Part shown: positions 1 through 5,808 of the stretch, piece by piece
Position numbering within the stretch: position 1 is the first letter of the stretch
Layout of the letters: each line of letters starts with the position of its first letter
Assembly: GCA_937926105.1 (NCBI GenBank)
Contig: CALANS010000223.1
Coordinates: 1 to 5,808 of the forward strand
Length of the DNA: 5,808 nt
Direction: 5' to 3'
Origin: an uncultured Actinomycetes bacterium
Lineage (GTDB): Bacteria; Actinomycetota; Actinomycetes; Mycobacteriales; Nakamurellaceae
Notes under the pieces: model-generated
The model's database searches: none
Told to the model about the DNA's origin: nothing
The model's input: the letters and a program-made list of their open reading frames with translations, nothing else
Made by a program: the position numbers and the translations under genes

Positions 1-1
1 G

Positions 2-556
2 GACTCGACTGGAATCGTCGAGTCGACCACAGCGAGCACCTCGAGCCCGTCGATCAGCGCAGCGGAAGCCGCCGACCGTGCCGCCGCCGAGAAGACATGG
101 CTCGACTATCAGTCTTTGGCCAATGAGCTCTGGAAGCAGCCTGAAGGCACATGGAAAGCGGCGCTACAGAAGTACGCGATCAATCCAGCGCTGACAGCAC
201 AACTGGACGGGCTCAAGGCGTTTGTCGCGGCCGGCAAGGACAACTGGGGCGAGGTTATTCACCACCCGTATTGGCTGAACCCGATTGATGGCGGCTCGAC
301 TGCTGACCTGATGGATTGCATCGACGCGAGCAACGCCGGGTCCAAGGACGCCAAGACCGGCAAGAAACTCTCGGTGGGGGTCGCGCATCAAAACACGTAC
401 ATCACCTTGTTGCGCTACGGGTCCGAGTGGAAGGTCGTGAAAGTCACCTACCTGCCGAACCTCGCCTGCCCTGGCGCGCCTACCGCCAACGAAGAGAAAG
501 CCTCGATGGAAGCAGCGCGCAGCAGCTCCGCGTCTATGGCGAAAGAAACGCAATGA
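2..556 (+). CDS. Exported/lipoprotein-like protein, NTF2-like (5' end missing)
   Basis: The frame is open from base 2 to the TGA at 554-556 (184 visible residues), so the true start lies upstream. A TTG at 116 is only an internal codon. The first ~20 visible residues are Ser/Thr-rich, like the linker that follows a signal peptide or lipobox Cys. A helical stretch follows (AAEAADRAAAEKTWLDY), then a compact domain. The pattern around the two cysteines (visible residues 106 and 156) runs as follows: CxDxS, then an Asp with TGK, then alternating strands with YGSEWKVVKV, and finally a Cys. From memory this resembles small actinobacterial exported proteins with an NTF2-like fold; that assignment is inference. 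The two cysteines could form a disulfide outside the cell. The stop overlaps the next start (ATGA), so it is probably co-translated with the secreted protein downstream and may be its partner. A role in the Tad-like machine is suggested only by position. The tail after Cys156 is Ala/Ser/Glu-rich and probably disordered. The gene is less GC-rich than the motor genes. Confidence 0.75.
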   Translation, partial: DSTGIVESTTASTSSPSISAAEAADRAAAEKTWLDYQSLANELWKQPEGTWKAALQKYAINPALTAQLDGLKAFVAAGKDNWGEVIHHPYWLNPIDGGSTADLMDCIDASNAGSKDAKTGKKLSVGVAHQNTYITLLRYGSEWKVVKVTYLPNLACPGAPTANEEKASMEAARSSSASMAKETQ

Positions 557-1557
557 GACGGCTGGCGCTACTGGCGGCGGTCGTCCTGCTTTCTTCCTCG
601 CTAGCTGTCCCCGCGTGGGCCTCCGATGACGGCGGCATAGCAATAGACACCGGGAGCAACGGCGGGACCGCCAACGGCGACACAGGGTCGATCAGCACAT
701 CCATCGGCGTAGATGACCCCGGCTCGCCGGGCGACACCGGTGGCGGCGGCTCTGGTTCCTCGTCGAGCAGTGAGGTATCGACAGGCGGGGGTGACTACAC
801 CCCGCCGCCGGACTATTGCGGGGAGCCGGCACTCCTTGACCCACCGCCGCCTGCATCGGATCCGGCGTGGGGCGGAGCGGATCCCGAAACCCATGACATG
901 TACGTGTTCTGGTGCACGAAAGTGCTCATAGGTGGCGGCGGCGGTTCGTTCCCGGAGTCGCACTCGATCGTGACGGAAAAGGGCGAGCCACCGGTCCCAC
1001 CGCCACCCGATCCGGAAGACTTGGCCATGCAGGTGTGGGACCACATGCGCACCACGATCCCAGCGCCGCAGCCGACGACGTCCCCGGATTTTCGGACGGC
1101 AATCAACGACACGCTCGGGGTACCGACGACGTGGGTGAACTTGTGGAACTGGATGTGGGCCGATGACACCGTGTGGGCGCCGGTTACGGAGACGTTGACG
1201 GTGCGCGGGGTGTCGGTGACGGTGACGGCCGAGCCGGTGGCGCTTCGGCTGGATCCGGGCACCGGGGATCCGGAGGTGACGTGTGCGAATCCGCCGGGGA
1301 TCCCGTATTTCCCGCCGGCGGATAACGTGGCTGACCCGTCTCGTGATCCTGCTGGTTTGGGTGGCTGCGGCTGGAAGTATTCTCGCGCGACGTCGCTCAG
1401 CCATCTGATTCAAGCGCAGCTGATGATCGACTGGAGCGCCTCTTGGACGTCGAACGTGGGTCGCTCCGGCGATCTGGGTTCACTGACCACATTCAGGGAC
1501 ACGGAGCCATTCGTGGTGGCGGAGCGTCGTGTCGTGATCGTGCCGAACGGCGGTTGA
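553..1557 (+). CDS. Secreted protein with Gly/Ser/Pro linker and Trp-rich beta domain, unknown function
   Basis: 334 residues from the ATG at 553. The frame stays open upstream to 316, but 553 is chosen because it begins a textbook signal peptide: MRR, a hydrophobic core (LALLAAVVLLSSSLAV), and AWA with cleavage likely after Ala23. Residues 24-88 are a Gly/Ser/Asp/Pro-rich linker of the kind that could cross a cell wall. Cys89 and Cys121 flank a short segment ending in YVFWC. A second Gly/Pro-rich linker follows. From about residue 170 to the end is a probable beta-sandwich with a Trp-rich core (W194 to W202), alternating strands (TLTVRGVSVTVTAEPVAL), then Cys244 and Cys272 in a second cysteine pair. 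There is no C-terminal membrane segment or sortase motif, so the protein is probably released or held non-covalently. From memory, similar Trp-rich domains (VxLPTWLWV, then GVSVTATAxP, then VTCxGPGxPY) occur in secreted Streptomyces proteins beside Tad-like genes, where they have no assigned function. It overlaps its upstream neighbour by four bases and ends one base before the SAF gene. A surface or wall-side component of the pilus-like machine is the best guess. Confidence 0.85.
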   Translation: MRRLALLAAVVLLSSSLAVPAWASDDGGIAIDTGSNGGTANGDTGSISTSIGVDDPGSPGDTGGGGSGSSSSSEVSTGGGDYTPPPDYCGEPALLDPPPPASDPAWGGADPETHDMYVFWCTKVLIGGGGGSFPESHSIVTEKGEPPVPPPPDPEDLAMQVWDHMRTTIPAPQPTTSPDFRTAINDTLGVPTTWVNLWNWMWADDTVWAPVTETLTVRGVSVTVTAEPVALRLDPGTGDPEVTCANPPGIPYFPPADNVADPSRDPAGLGGCGWKYSRATSLSHLIQAQLMIDWSASWTSNVGRSGDLGSLTTFRDTEPFVVAERRVVIVPNGG

Positions 1558-1558
1558 T

Positions 1559-2266
1559 ATGACGGCGACTTCTGCTTCATCCCGGAGCGCAGCGCCGTCG
1601 GAGGGTCCCTCACGACGTGGGGGCACCGCTGGGCCGCAGCCGGCGGCGAGCGTGCTGAAGACGAGGCAGCGCCGGCCGGGCTATATCGCGCTGCTGCTGG
1701 CGCTGGTGGTTGGCCTGGGGTTGGCTGGGGCCTGGCTGTATCAGTCTGCGGGCGCGAAAGCGACCGTGCTGGTGGCGGCCGTAGACATCGAGGCGGGCCA
1801 GGTGATCGGCCGCGAGGACGTGACGACGGTGGCGCTGGCCGGGGAGGCCAGGGCGATCACGGCCGACGAGGTGTCGACAGTGGTGGGCAAGCGCGCAACG
1901 GTTCCACTGTTGGCTGGGACGCTGCTGCAGCGTTCGATGCTGGGCGCAGCGGCAACGCTGCCGGAGGGCCAGGTGCTGGTCGGGGTGCTGCTGCCGGTGG
2001 GCGCGGCCCCAGCTGGGGGTCTGGTCGCCGGCGATCTGGTGGATGTGTACCGGCTGCCTGCCGCCACAGCCGTCGGTGGGGACAGTGCCGCGCCGACGGT
2101 GGTGGCCGCCCGTGTGGCGGTGCAGAAAGTAGCTGTCGCTGCGAAGGAGCAGACGGTGATGTCGTCGGGGCTGCTGGTGACGTTGGCGGTACCGGAGGCC
2201 GATGCGGCCGCGGTGGTGGCCGCGAACGGCGCGAAAGCGGTAGCGGTTGCGGTGGTGGGGCCGTGA
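1559..2266 (+). CDS. SAF-domain membrane protein, CpaB/RcpC-like
   Basis: 235 residues from the ATG at 1559, one base after the previous stop, with a modest GGCGG ribosome-binding site at 1549-1553. Residues 1-39 are a polar, basic cytoplasmic tail ending in KTRQRRPG. Residues 42-61 form one transmembrane helix (YIALLLALVVGLGLAGAWLY). A SAF-like domain spans about residues 67-128: the strand TVLVAAVDIEAGQVI, then the helix/turn REDV, then VGKRATVPLLAGTLLQRSML, with the usual G-K-R and P-L-L-A-G-T elements. The second half (about 134-235) repeats hydrophobic strands, as in the C-terminal half of CpaB/RcpC proteins. CpaB/RcpC proteins belong to Tad pilus systems; in Gram-negatives they act in the periplasm near the secretin. 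An actinobacterium has no secretin there, so the role here is probably contact with the cell wall or exported components (inference). The overall topology is cytoplasmic tail, single helix, external domain. It overlaps the following gene by four bases (GTGA), which suggests coupled translation. Confidence 0.85.
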   Translation: MTATSASSRSAAPSEGPSRRGGTAGPQPAASVLKTRQRRPGYIALLLALVVGLGLAGAWLYQSAGAKATVLVAAVDIEAGQVIGREDVTTVALAGEARAITADEVSTVVGKRATVPLLAGTLLQRSMLGAAATLPEGQVLVGVLLPVGAAPAGGLVAGDLVDVYRLPAATAVGGDSAAPTVVAARVAVQKVAVAAKEQTVMSSGLLVTLAVPEADAAAVVAANGAKAVAVAVVGP

Positions 2267-3186
2267 TCATCGGTGTGTGCGCGGCGAAAGGATCACCGGG
2301 GGTGTCCACGGTGGCGCTGGCCACGGCTCTGATCTGCCCGGGCAGTCCGGTGCTGATCGAGGCGGATCCGTCCGGGGCGGACGCGCCGTTTCGGCTACGC
2401 GCTCCGTCAGGGGCCTGGCTGGATGCGGAGCCGTGGCTGGGGTCGTTGGCGTCAGCAGCCCGAATCGGCGCGGTCGACCCGCACCAGTACGCGCAGGACA
2501 CGTTGATCGGCGTGGCGGTGGTTCCGGGAGGCAGGACTCCGGACGAGATCGCCCCGCTGGGCACGTTGTGGCCGGTGATCACCGAGACGCTCCGCGCCGC
2601 GGCGGGCCCCGTGATTGTGGATTTCGGCCGGTTCACCGTAGGCCACGCCGCCGAAAGACTGCTGGCCGCATGCGATGTCGTACTGCTGGTATCCCGGACA
2701 GACACGTCGGGACTGGCTCATACCCGGTACCTGGCCTCCACTCTGGTTCGCCTGGTCGGGCTCGGCCCAGACCGGACGCCGAAAGTCATGGTGGTGACAA
2801 CGGCCGACCGGCCGCGGGACGGCGTGCGCCGCGCCCGGAAAGATGCCGCAGTCGTGCTTGAGGCTGCCGGGCTGCCGTGCCCGGTGATCGGGCATATCCC
2901 GGCCGACGCCAAGGCCGCCGCCGGCCTGGCTAACGCGCCGATGACCCGGTATGTGGCGGGCTCCCCACTGATCCGCGCGGCGCGTGACATCCTCACCGCA
3001 GTGTGGGCGATGCGGGCCGACCTCGCCGCTCAGCTCCCTGCCCAGGCTGGCCGCGGCGGCGGCGAGGCACTGACAACCGAGGATCCCACAGCGTCCGGCG
3101 CCGCAGAGCCCGACCCGGGGGACACGGCGGCGCCGCCGACGTACCGGGGCGCCGCCGCAGGTGAGCAGGTGGCCGGCCGTGGCTGA
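2263..3186 (+). CDS. CpaE/TadZ-like ParA/MinD-family protein with degenerate P-loop
   Basis: 307 residues from the GTG at 2263, which overlaps the preceding stop. The protein begins directly with the nucleotide-binding fold (MIIGVCAAKG) and has no N-terminal receiver-like domain as found in Caulobacter CpaE. The deviant Walker A, normally KGGVGKST, reads KGSPGVST (residues 9-16). The signature Lys9 is kept, but the lysine before Ser/Thr is Val14. The following motif is LIEADPSGAD (32-40), matching the switch region of ParA/MinD with Asp35-Pro36. A Walker-B-like strand VIVDFGRF ends at Asp120. Later strands LLVSRTDTSG and VVTTADRP, and the segment GHIPADAKAAAGLANAP, also follow the family order. 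Residues ~255-307 are an Ala/Gly/Pro/Glu-rich disordered tail. Proteins of this family localise Tad machines at the cell pole or membrane and contact the ATPase. With the altered P-loop this one may bind nucleotide without hydrolysing it (inference). Its 3' end overlaps the ATPase gene by eight bases. Confidence 0.85.
   Translation: MIIGVCAAKGSPGVSTVALATALICPGSPVLIEADPSGADAPFRLRAPSGAWLDAEPWLGSLASAARIGAVDPHQYAQDTLIGVAVVPGGRTPDEIAPLGTLWPVITETLRAAAGPVIVDFGRFTVGHAAERLLAACDVVLLVSRTDTSGLAHTRYLASTLVRLVGLGPDRTPKVMVVTTADRPRDGVRRARKDAAVVLEAAGLPCPVIGHIPADAKAAAGLANAPMTRYVAGSPLIRAARDILTAVWAMRADLAAQLPAQAGRGGGEALTTEDPTASGAAEPDPGDTAAPPTYRGAAAGEQVAGRG
3167..3172 (+). promoter_or_regulatory. Ribosome-binding site deciding the CpaF-like start
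   Basis: AGGTGG lies six bases before the GTG at 3179. The alternative in-frame GTG at 3161 has only a GC-rich stretch without a purine-rich Shine-Dalgarno sequence before it. The spacing favours 3179 as the start of the ATPase. The site lies inside the 3' end of the CpaE-like gene, so translation of that gene could keep it accessible. Confidence 0.5.
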
Positions 3187-4480
3187 GACGCTGGTCGACT
3201 ATGCCGTCGTCAAGGAGATTCAGGCCCGCGTGGCGGCGCAGCTGACCGAGCTGCGCGCCGAACGCGAGACGGCCGGCCACAAGGCGCTGCCGGACGCGGA
3301 TGAGCGGCAGCTGGCGCTGTCGGTGATCCAGGAGCAGGTGGCCCGGCACATGCGCCTTGCGGTGCGCGCCGGCCAGGTGCTGCCGGACTCGGCCACGGAC
3401 CTGCGCCTCGTCATGGCGGTGGATGCCGCGATCTACGGCGCCGGGGAACTGCAGGAGCTGCTGGACGACCCGGATATCGAGAACATCGACATCAACGGCT
3501 GCGATCAGGTGTGGATCACCTACGCCGATGATCGCGGGCGCGTGTTGGGCCGCCCGGTCGCCGCCTCGGATGACGAGTTGATCGAGATCGTGCAGAACCT
3601 GGCGGCGTATTCGGGGGTGACGGCGCGGCCGTGGACCCCCACTCATCCTGTGCTGAACCTTCGTCTGCCGGGCGGGGCTCGGCTGGCCGCGGTGATGAGC
3701 GCGCCTGCACGGCCGGCGGTGTCGATCCGCCGCAACCGCCATCCCGACATGACTCTTGCGCAGCTGGTGGAGTTGGGCACGATCTCGGCTGAGCTGGCCG
3801 CGTTCTTCCGGGCGGCCATCGCGGCGCGGATGAACATCGTGGTGGGTGGTGCGACGGATGCCGGCAAGACGACGCTGCTGCGGGCACTGATCAATGAGAT
3901 CGACGCCACCGAGCGGCTTCTCACGGTGGAGAAGGCTCTGGAGCTCGGCATCGAGCACGACACGGTCCGTCATCCGGACACGGTGGCACTCGAAGAGGTG
4001 CTGTCCGATGCCGAGGGCCGCGGCGGCGTGTCGATCGATGAACTGGTGGCCGTCACGAGGCGACTGAATCCGTCGCGGGTGATCGTCGGCGAGGTGATGG
4101 GGCCGGACGTGATCCCCATGTTGACGGCGATGTCTCAGGGCAACAACGGGTCGCTGTCGACGGTGCATGCGCGCTCGGCGACCGGGGTGATCCGCAAGCT
4201 GGCCACCTACGCGGCCCAGCACGATTCGATGGACTTTGCGGTGACGTTCGCGCTGATCGCAGAGTCACTCGATTTCGTGGTGTTCATCGAGAAGAACCGC
4301 AGGGACGCGGGGCGGCGCACCGTGACGGAAGTGGTGGAGGTCGGCGGCTTTGCGGACGGGAAGGTGTCGACAGCCAGCATCTTCACCCCGGATCCGGTGA
4401 CGGGCAAGGCGGTGCGGGTGCGGGATGTGGCGATCGCCCGCGCGGTGGAGCTGGCCGATACCGGCTGGGTGGAGGTGTAG
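3179..4480 (+). CDS. cpaF: CpaF/TadA-type secretion ATPase (VirB11-like, type II/IV)
   Basis: 433 residues from the GTG at 3179, chosen for its ribosome-binding site; a GTG at 3161 would add six residues. This is the hexameric cytoplasmic motor that powers pilus assembly or secretion through the TadB/TadC platform. The N-terminal domain (about 1-185) contains the family signature DDPDIENIDINGCDQVWI. The C-terminal domain has Walker A GGATDAGKTT (223-232, Lys230), an Asp-box region LLTVEKALEL around Glu251-Lys252, a Walker B segment RVIVGEVMG with Glu305, and a His box GNNGSLSTVHA with His330. Walker A, Glu305 and His330 are intact, so the enzyme should be active. Two positions differ from the common CpaF consensus: TIEDAxEL becomes TVEKALEL, and GEVRG becomes GEVMG. 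From memory, actinobacterial relatives often have GEVLG and PMLxAMSQGNxGS, which fits an actinobacterial subgroup. Length is normal for CpaF. There is no membrane segment. It is followed after two bases by the TadB-like gene. Confidence 0.95.
   Translation: MAETLVDYAVVKEIQARVAAQLTELRAERETAGHKALPDADERQLALSVIQEQVARHMRLAVRAGQVLPDSATDLRLVMAVDAAIYGAGELQELLDDPDIENIDINGCDQVWITYADDRGRVLGRPVAASDDELIEIVQNLAAYSGVTARPWTPTHPVLNLRLPGGARLAAVMSAPARPAVSIRRNRHPDMTLAQLVELGTISAELAAFFRAAIAARMNIVVGGATDAGKTTLLRALINEIDATERLLTVEKALELGIEHDTVRHPDTVALEEVLSDAEGRGGVSIDELVAVTRRLNPSRVIVGEVMGPDVIPMLTAMSQGNNGSLSTVHARSATGVIRKLATYAAQHDSMDFAVTFALIAESLDFVVFIEKNRRDAGRRTVTEVVEVGGFADGKVSTASIFTPDPVTGKAVRVRDVAIARAVELADTGWVEV
4471..4477 (+). 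promoter_or_regulatory. Strong ribosome-binding site for the TadB-like gene
   Basis: GGAGGTG sits inside the last codons of the ATPase gene. Its GGAGG core is seven bases before the GTG at 4483. It is the best Shine-Dalgarno match in the window and supports that GTG as the start. Confidence 0.6.
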
Positions 4481-4482
4481 CC

Positions 4483-5391
4483 GTGTTGCCGACCGTCGGG
4501 TTCCTCTTGGCCGCGTTGATCTGCGGTGGCCTGGCTGCGGCGCTGGCGCTACTGGTGCGGGAGGTCCGCGGTGTGCCGGTGCGGCCGCGGCGGGTGCGCC
4601 GCCATCTGCCGATGGCAAGGGCGTCGGCCCGGTGGGCTGTCGGCGTCATGGTCGGTGTTGTCGTCTTGGTGGTCACGCGCTGGCCCGTGGCGGCCGCCGC
4701 CGCTGCTGTTCTGGTCGTCGTCTGGCCGAGGCTGTTCGGCGGGAAGCGGGCGGAGCAGCGCCGGATTGATCGGCTGGCCGCCTTGGTCGCGGTGATCGAG
4801 TCGTTGCGGGACACGACGGCTGCGGGGGTTTCCCTGGAGCAGGCGATTCCGTCGGCGGCCGCGTCGGCCCCGGATTTGCTGCGTCCCACGCTGGCCCGGC
4901 TGGTGGGCCAGATGCGTGCCCGGGTTCCGTTGGACATCGCCTTGGCCGATGTCGCAGTCGAGCTGGACGACACGTCGGCGGACTTGGTCGTCGGCGCGCT
5001 GATTCTCAATGCGCGGCGCAGAGGTGACCGCCTGCCGCATGTGCTGTCCTCGTTGGCCCGTTCGGCTCGCGGGGAGCTGGATATGCGCCGCACGGTGGCC
5101 GGCGGGAGGGAGGAGACCCGCCGAGGTTTCCTGATCATCGTGGCCATCACCCTGGGTATCGCAGCGTTTTTGATCCTGTTCGGCGGTGACTACACCGCCG
5201 CCTACGGAACTGCGGCCGGGCAAGTGGCGCTGCTGGTTGTCGCCGGGGTGTTCGCGGCCGGGTTCGCGTGGATGCGCGCTCTGTCGACGCCGCCGCCGAC
5301 GATCCCAGTGCTCGCCCGGCCGGGGTCTGGCGCCGATGTTGACGAGGCGGCGCTGTTGTCTGCTGTGCAGGCGCAGGCGGCCGCGTCATGA
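4483..5391 (+). CDS. tadB: TadB-like T2SSF-domain membrane platform protein
   Basis: 302 residues from the GTG at 4483, preceded by a strong GGAGG. The layout is typical of TadB. Helices lie at about residues 5-25 and 52-85 (probably two passes or a long hairpin), separated by a very basic loop (RPRRVRRH). A cytoplasmic T2SSF domain of about residues 95-214 contains the family motif AAGVSLEQAI (113-122). Two C-terminal helices lie at about 215-234 and 248-268, followed by a polar tail. TadB proteins form, with TadC, the inner-membrane platform that couples the CpaF ATPase to pilin assembly. The length is usual for the family. The gene follows the ATPase after two bases and overlaps the TadC-like gene by four (ATGA), so the three motor parts are made together. 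The T2SSF assignment is secure; the choice of TadB over TadC rests on gene order and topology. Confidence 0.88.
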   Translation: MLPTVGFLLAALICGGLAAALALLVREVRGVPVRPRRVRRHLPMARASARWAVGVMVGVVVLVVTRWPVAAAAAAVLVVVWPRLFGGKRAEQRRIDRLAALVAVIESLRDTTAAGVSLEQAIPSAAASAPDLLRPTLARLVGQMRARVPLDIALADVAVELDDTSADLVVGALILNARRRGDRLPHVLSSLARSARGELDMRRTVAGGREETRRGFLIIVAITLGIAAFLILFGGDYTAAYGTAAGQVALLVVAGVFAAGFAWMRALSTPPPTIPVLARPGSGADVDEAALLSAVQAQAAAS

Positions 5392-5808
5392 CAACGATGA
5401 TGCTGATCGGCGCACTGGCCGGCGGGGCGGTCTGGCTGTTGGTGGTCGTGGTCAGCCCGCCTCGGGTGTCGCCGGTGGCGGCGCTGGCGCAGATCGACCG
5501 CATCTACAGCTCCGCGGGTCCGGAAGCCCGCGACGAGGGCCTGGACCGGTCTGCTCGGGTGGGCCGGTGGCTGACTGGCCAGGCCGGCAGGCGCGGCATC
5601 ATGTTCGCGGCGCTGAGGGCGGATGTGGCGCTGGCGGGGACCACGCTCGAGGCGATCGTGGCCGTGAAGGCGGCGTGCGGCCTGGCCGGGTTCCTGCTGA
5701 CTTTGCTTGCGGCCGGGGTGTTGTCGTTGGCGGGCCTCGCCGCGCCGGCGGGGTTGGTGGTCGTGGCCGCGCTGGGGATCGGTGTGGGTGCGTTTTTCCT
5801 GCCGGACG
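5388..5808 (+). CDS. tadC: TadC-like T2SSF-domain membrane protein (3' end missing)
   Basis: The ATG at 5388 overlaps the TadB stop (ATGA). AGGCGG at 5375-5380 lies seven bases upstream. The frame stays open to the window edge, giving 140 complete codons of a protein expected to be about twice that length. Visible parts are an N-terminal helix (about 4-22), a polar basic cytoplasmic segment (24-78), then DVALAGTTLEAIVAVKAACG from Asp79. Two hydrophobic stretches follow (about 93-112 and 115-138), ending in the FFLPD motif. TadC proteins commonly have this order, with a short helix hairpin before the FLPD motif and the T2SSF domain after it. The T2SSF domain itself is beyond the edge, so the call rests on the motif, the topology and the position after TadB. 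It probably pairs with TadB as the second half of the assembly platform. Confidence 0.8.
   Translation, partial: MTTMMLIGALAGGAVWLLVVVVSPPRVSPVAALAQIDRIYSSAGPEARDEGLDRSARVGRWLTGQAGRRGIMFAALRADVALAGTTLEAIVAVKAACGLAGFLLTLLAAGVLSLAGLAAPAGLVVVAALGIGVGAFFLPD

Noticed and set aside
2..24. Perfect 8-base inverted repeat (GACTCGAC, 7-base loop, GTCGAGTC)
   Set aside because: It lies within coding sequence at the window edge, has no T-run, and one such repeat is expected by chance in a window of this size. Not called a terminator or operator.
116..118. TTG as a start for the first gene
   Set aside because: The frame is open to the left edge and the residues before it form a Ser/Thr-rich linker and helix consistent with the same protein. 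No ribosome-binding site precedes the TTG.
316..552. 5' extension of the secreted-protein frame
   Set aside because: It would remove the signal peptide from the N-terminus and overlap the upstream gene by 240 bases. The ATG at 553 directly precedes a textbook signal sequence.
1857..2705. 282-residue - strand frame across the SAF and CpaE-like genes
   Set aside because: Pro/Ser/Ala-rich shadow frame spanning two well-supported genes on the other strand.
2247..2861. 204-residue + strand frame inside the CpaE-like gene
   Set aside because: Shadow frame: Gly/Arg-rich, low complexity, fully covered by a gene with clear family motifs.
3161..3163. GTG at 3161 as the ATPase start
   Set aside because: No Shine-Dalgarno sequence precedes it, whereas the GTG at 3179 has AGGTGG at good spacing. 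The difference is only six residues, so some doubt remains.
2993..4222. 409-residue open frame on the - strand
   Set aside because: It lies antisense to the ATPase gene, whose motifs are intact. Its product is Arg/His/Pro-rich, as expected from the complement of high-GC coding sequence, and has no recognisable domain.

Overview
The window is high-GC DNA. One row sampled in the first gene (241-300) is about 58% G+C and one in the TadB-like gene (4681-4740) is about 75%. Codons mostly end in G or C, and several starts are GTG. Together with the protein families present, this points to an actinobacterium. The species, and whether the locus is chromosomal or on a mobile element, cannot be read from the window. 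No transposase, integrase, tRNA, CRISPR array, promoter or terminator was seen.

All seven coding regions lie on the + strand and are packed end to end. Left to right they are: (1) the 3' part of an exported or lipoprotein-like gene with an NTF2-like appearance (<2-556); (2) a secreted protein with a clear signal peptide, a Gly/Ser/Pro-rich linker and a Trp-rich beta-type domain (553-1557); (3) a membrane-anchored SAF-domain protein of the CpaB/RcpC type (1559-2266); (4) a CpaE/TadZ-like ParA/MinD-family protein with an altered P-loop (2263-3186); (5) a CpaF/TadA-type secretion ATPase (3179-4480); (6) a TadB-like T2SSF membrane protein (4483-5391); (7) the first 140 residues of a TadC-like T2SSF membrane protein (5388->5808). 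Neighbouring genes overlap by 4-8 bases or are separated by 1-2 bases, so this looks like one translationally coupled operon.

Genes 3-7 are the cytoplasmic and membrane motor of a Tad (tight adherence/Flp) type IV pilus-like machine: ATPase, two platform proteins, a ParA-like positioning factor and a SAF-domain periplasmic or wall-side factor. Genes 1 and 2 probably encode exported partners that act outside the membrane. No pilin (Flp), pseudopilin (TadE/F) or prepilin peptidase (TadV) gene is present here; they would be expected past the right edge or elsewhere. The least understood parts are the two exported proteins and the divergent nucleotide-binding motifs in the CpaE-like and CpaF-like proteins.
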